DNA of 6,268 bases. Origin: RYN-124 sp046262175 (GTDB taxonomy: Bacteria; Actinomycetota; Actinomycetes; Mycobacteriales; SCTD01). The translations under genes were made by a program, and so were the position numbers. The DNA lies in assembly GCA_046262175.1 (NCBI GenBank), contig JBHENF010000066.1, positions 1 through 6,268 on the forward strand, read 5' to 3'. Positions within the stretch are counted from its first letter, which is position 1; each line of letters opens with the position of its first letter. The notes below the pieces were generated by a model that saw only the letters and a program-made list of their open reading frames with translations, was not told where the DNA came from and ran no database searches. Shown here piece after piece: positions 6,106 through 6,268 of the stretch.

Positions 6106-6128
6106 CCCGTCCCGCGGAGTAGGACGGG
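6106..6128 (-). terminator. GC hairpin downstream of the Lsr2-type gene
   Basis: CCCGTCC (6106-6112) and GGACGGG (6122-6128) form a perfect 7-bp stem with a 9-nt loop. The structure lies about 20 nt beyond the stop codon of the minus-strand Lsr2-type gene and before the HNH promoter. No T-run follows, so it would be a U-less terminator at best. The position is what supports the call. Confidence 0.4.
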
Positions 6129-6148
6129 CGCGACACGCGACGTTGCGG

Positions 6149-6268
6149 TCAGTCGCGAGGATGCACCTGCTCGTACGCCCGCACGACCTCCGCGCGCACC
6201 CGCCCCCGGTCGGACACCGCCAGTCCTTGCCCGGCCGCCCAGGCCCGCACCTCTGCGGGCGTGGCGGG
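6149..6268 (-). CDS. lsr2: Lsr2-type nucleoid-associated protein, C-terminal fragment (cut by window edge)
   Basis: Only the last 39 codons and the TGA are inside the window; the 5' part lies beyond position 6268. The fragment contains PAEVRAWAAGQGLAVSDRGR followed by RAEVVRAYEQ. This is the Lsr2 C-terminal DNA-binding domain pattern: an AWA helix, then G-x-x-V-S-x-RGR, where RGR inserts into the minor groove of AT-rich DNA, then a helix with a conserved Tyr. Lsr2 is the actinobacterial H-NS-like xenogeneic silencer, which bridges AT-rich DNA. Other actinobacterial proteins carry only this C-terminal domain, so without the N-terminal dimerisation part the full identity is not certain. A GC hairpin follows the stop. 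Confidence 0.75.
   Translation of the reverse strand, partial: PATPAEVRAWAAGQGLAVSDRGRVRAEVVRAYEQVHPRD

Overview
This is a window of very GC-rich DNA (estimated by eye, about 70% G+C). Three things point to an actinomycete: the C-terminus of an Lsr2-type nucleoid protein, a DUF222/13E12-type HNH protein, and a perfect mycobacterial-type SOS box. The genus cannot be told from the sequence. I see no tRNA, rRNA, CRISPR array, insertion sequence or phage gene.

Layout: positions 1-114 are non-coding. They hold two successive GC-rich hairpins with the same loop, then a 12-bp perfect palindrome fused to a -10-like box placed for a leaderless transcript. Next come two genes overlapping by 4 nt (115-950, + strand): a small XRE-type helix-turn-helix protein and a stand-alone nucleotidyltransferase. 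Together they look like a toxin-antitoxin or abortive-infection type pair. Three bases later, convergent, is an acyl-CoA synthetase of the AMP-binding family (954-2531, - strand). Back to back with it is a crotonase-fold protein (2530-3372, + strand); the two ATG start codons sit on the same CATG. After a 100-bp gap comes an isopenicillin-N-synthase-like 2-oxoglutarate/Fe(II) oxygenase (3473-4462, + strand). Convergent to it is a DUF222-HNH endonuclease gene (4532-5994, - strand) whose reading frame is broken by an apparent one-base loss near its 5' end. Its upstream region carries a promoter overlapped by a perfect LexA box. The window ends with the last 39 codons of an Lsr2-type gene on the - strand (6149-6268), followed downstream by a GC hairpin.

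How the genes relate: the ligase and the crotonase are probably a small acyl-CoA module. The ligase would activate a carboxylic acid, and the crotonase, which lacks both usual hydratase glutamates, would act on the CoA ester. The oxygenase may belong to this module or be independent. The flanks carry genes of a stress or defence kind: the HTH-nucleotidyltransferase pair on the left, and the DNA-damage-controlled HNH gene beside lsr2 on the right. The most noteworthy points are the SOS-controlled but frameshifted HNH gene, the palindrome-controlled HTH-nucleotidyltransferase pair, the shared start site of the divergent genes, and the atypical active site of the crotonase.
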